From Terriglobia bacterium (GTDB taxonomy: Bacteria > Acidobacteriota > Terriglobia > Terriglobales > Acidobacteriaceae), in NCBI GenBank assembly GCA_020072585.1, contig JAIQGL010000004.1:372001-436000 (forward strand): a stretch of 64,000 nt of DNA, written 5' to 3'. Each line of letters opens with the position of its first letter. Within the stretch, counting starts at the first letter, position 1. The position numbers and the translations under genes were made by a program. Of this stretch, positions 63,901 through 64,000 are shown one piece after another. The notes under the pieces are model-generated. The model was not told the origin of the DNA and did no database searches. It was given only the letters and a program-made list of their open reading frames with translations.

Positions 63901-64000
63901 CCCATACGATCGGCTCCTGCTGTTCCACCATTTCCTTGGCTTGCTTGATGGTGGTGCAGTGGCCTGTCTGCTCCAGACGGTGATAAATAAATGGCTTGAA
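60944..64000 (-). CDS. rpoC: DNA-directed RNA polymerase beta' subunit, 3' part
   Basis: 1,018 residues are visible; the start of the gene lies beyond the right edge. [19 protein letters not shown] is followed by the catalytic [12 protein letters not shown] (three Asp that hold Mg). The bridge helix/trigger-loop region ([40 protein letters not shown]), the zinc-type CxxC (VCIACYGRN) and the C-terminal [31 protein letters not shown] block are intact. Its terminator follows. Confidence 0.98.
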   Translation of the reverse strand, partial: FKPFIYHRLEQTGHCTTIKQAKEMVEQQEPIVWDILEEVIKDHPVLLNRAPTLHRLGIQAFEPVLVEGKAIKIHPLVCTAFNADFDGDQMAVHIPLSPEAQVEASVLMLSSHNILSPASGQPITVPTQDMVLGLYYLTKGKPGAKGEGRAFANTEDVLLALEAGEVETLTPIRLRYSGEVIDLTQAYDDQDIVHTEPVNFERQFINTTVGRTILNDHLPEGMPFINGLLKKKGIGQLVNYTYLRFGLEITVKMLDEVKETGFRYATRAGLSIGIDDMVIPEHKKGLVKDAEKQVIAVQQQYLDGAITNGERYNKVIEIWSNVTEKVADEMFNNMQELDKVGQLNPIYVMADSGARGSKQQIRQLSGMRGLMAKPSGEIIETPITANFREGLTVLQYFISTHGARKGLADTALKTADSGYLTRRLVDVAQDVIISEQDCGTVDGIYVGSIVEAGDIIEPLRDRIVGRVSLEKIKDYEGNVIVDVNQDITEELASAIQAAGIERVKIRSVLTCESKRGVCIACYGRNLASGRMVELGEATGVIAAQSIGEPGTQLTMRTFHIGGTASRVSEQSRLEARTNGMVRFINPQTVKAKSGDLVVMNRAMSIAVVDEKGREKERYSVVYGARLKVQDGQQVSVGQVMGEWDPYTFAILTEVGGTVQFKDLQEGVTLHEEVDEVTGLSRHVVGESPDEKRQPAIVIKAKATRRYLMPSRAHLMVQDGDEVHPGDVLAKIPRETTKTKDITGGLPRVVELFEARKPRETAIISEIDGVVKFGEVSKGQRKIYVVADNGTEKEYSVPKGVHINVQEGERVRAGEPLMDGPLNPHDILAVLGEKELQAYLVNEIQEVYRLQGVTISDKHIEVIVRQMMRWVKVEDVGDTAFLLEQQIDKFRFTEENQRVIANGGRPATGRPLLLGITKASLSTESFISAASFQETTRVLTEASIQGAVDHLRGLKENVIVGRLIPAGTGMDHYRNVKLAPELEQAAAKVQEEVSQAYAEAERALELLRQEGEAEEMAAE

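Overview
The window looks like chromosomal DNA of an acidobacterium (Acidobacteriota, Terriglobia/Koribacter-like soil lineage). This is inferred from the gene set: an ADOP-type MacB/FtsX permease, DUF5916 and DUF4097 proteins, an ECF sigma/HEAT anti-sigma/PDZ cluster, a YtrA-type GntR-ABC operon, many small secreted Ala/Gln-rich proteins, and many palindromic intergenic repeats (GGGGCTAAAGCCCC type and ACCGCGGAT type). No 16S gene is present, so the placement is a judgement and not a proof. Most of the window is ordinary housekeeping sequence with small accessory patches.

Layout. 1-7.8 kb: start of a DUF5916 protein, ruvB, a coupled HEPN-like pair, a TPR protein, a higBA toxin-antitoxin pair and an M2 (ACE-like) peptidase. 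8-11.2 kb: a DinB-like protein and the ADOP permease. 11.2-16.7 kb: a nucleotide-centred patch. On the minus strand lie a P-loop kinase, a deoxyribosyltransferase-MazG fusion and a large AAA ATPase in one overlapping unit; beside it on the plus strand are a second deoxyribosyltransferase-like protein and thymidine kinase. 17-24 kb: VOC protein, ispE, tRNA-Gln followed by two tandem copies of a ~124 bp unit each ending in the tRNA 3' end, then prs-rplY-pth-rpsF-rpsR-rplI. 24-28.8 kb: a six-gene minus-strand operon (secreted protein, YtrA-like GntR, ABC ATPase, permease, DUF4386, oxidoreductase).

28.9-31 kb and 48.2-50.7 kb are two related accessory loci. Each has a small MerR/excisionase-like HTH gene with a near-identical, apparently leaderless promoter. 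Downstream comes a nearly identical 67-68 nt leader that folds into a long hairpin and runs directly into the start codon of an unrelated small protein. Each locus also lies beside a defence-like gene (a PIN-membrane-winged-helix protein; a TIR-domain protein), and that gene is followed by a copy of a ~140 bp structured repeat. The two repeat copies keep an internal hairpin although its sequence differs. This HTH-leader cassette, together with the kinase/NDT-MazG/AAA unit, is the best candidate for something undescribed.

31.5-35.9 kb: ECF sigma factor, zinc-finger/HEAT anti-sigma, DUF4097 protein and double-PDZ protein, ending in a clear terminator. 36-43 kb: M23 peptidase, fabF with two tandem acyl carrier proteins, methyltransferase, DedA-like and other membrane proteins, PAS protein. 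43-48 kb: lipid kinase, ligA, acyl-CoA synthetase. 51-64 kb: HIT protein, rpsA, small secreted proteins, a LysW-like acidic zinc ribbon, M28 peptidase, rhomboid, pyruvate kinase, YihY protein, a zinc-ribbon protein and the 3' part of rpoC running off the right edge.
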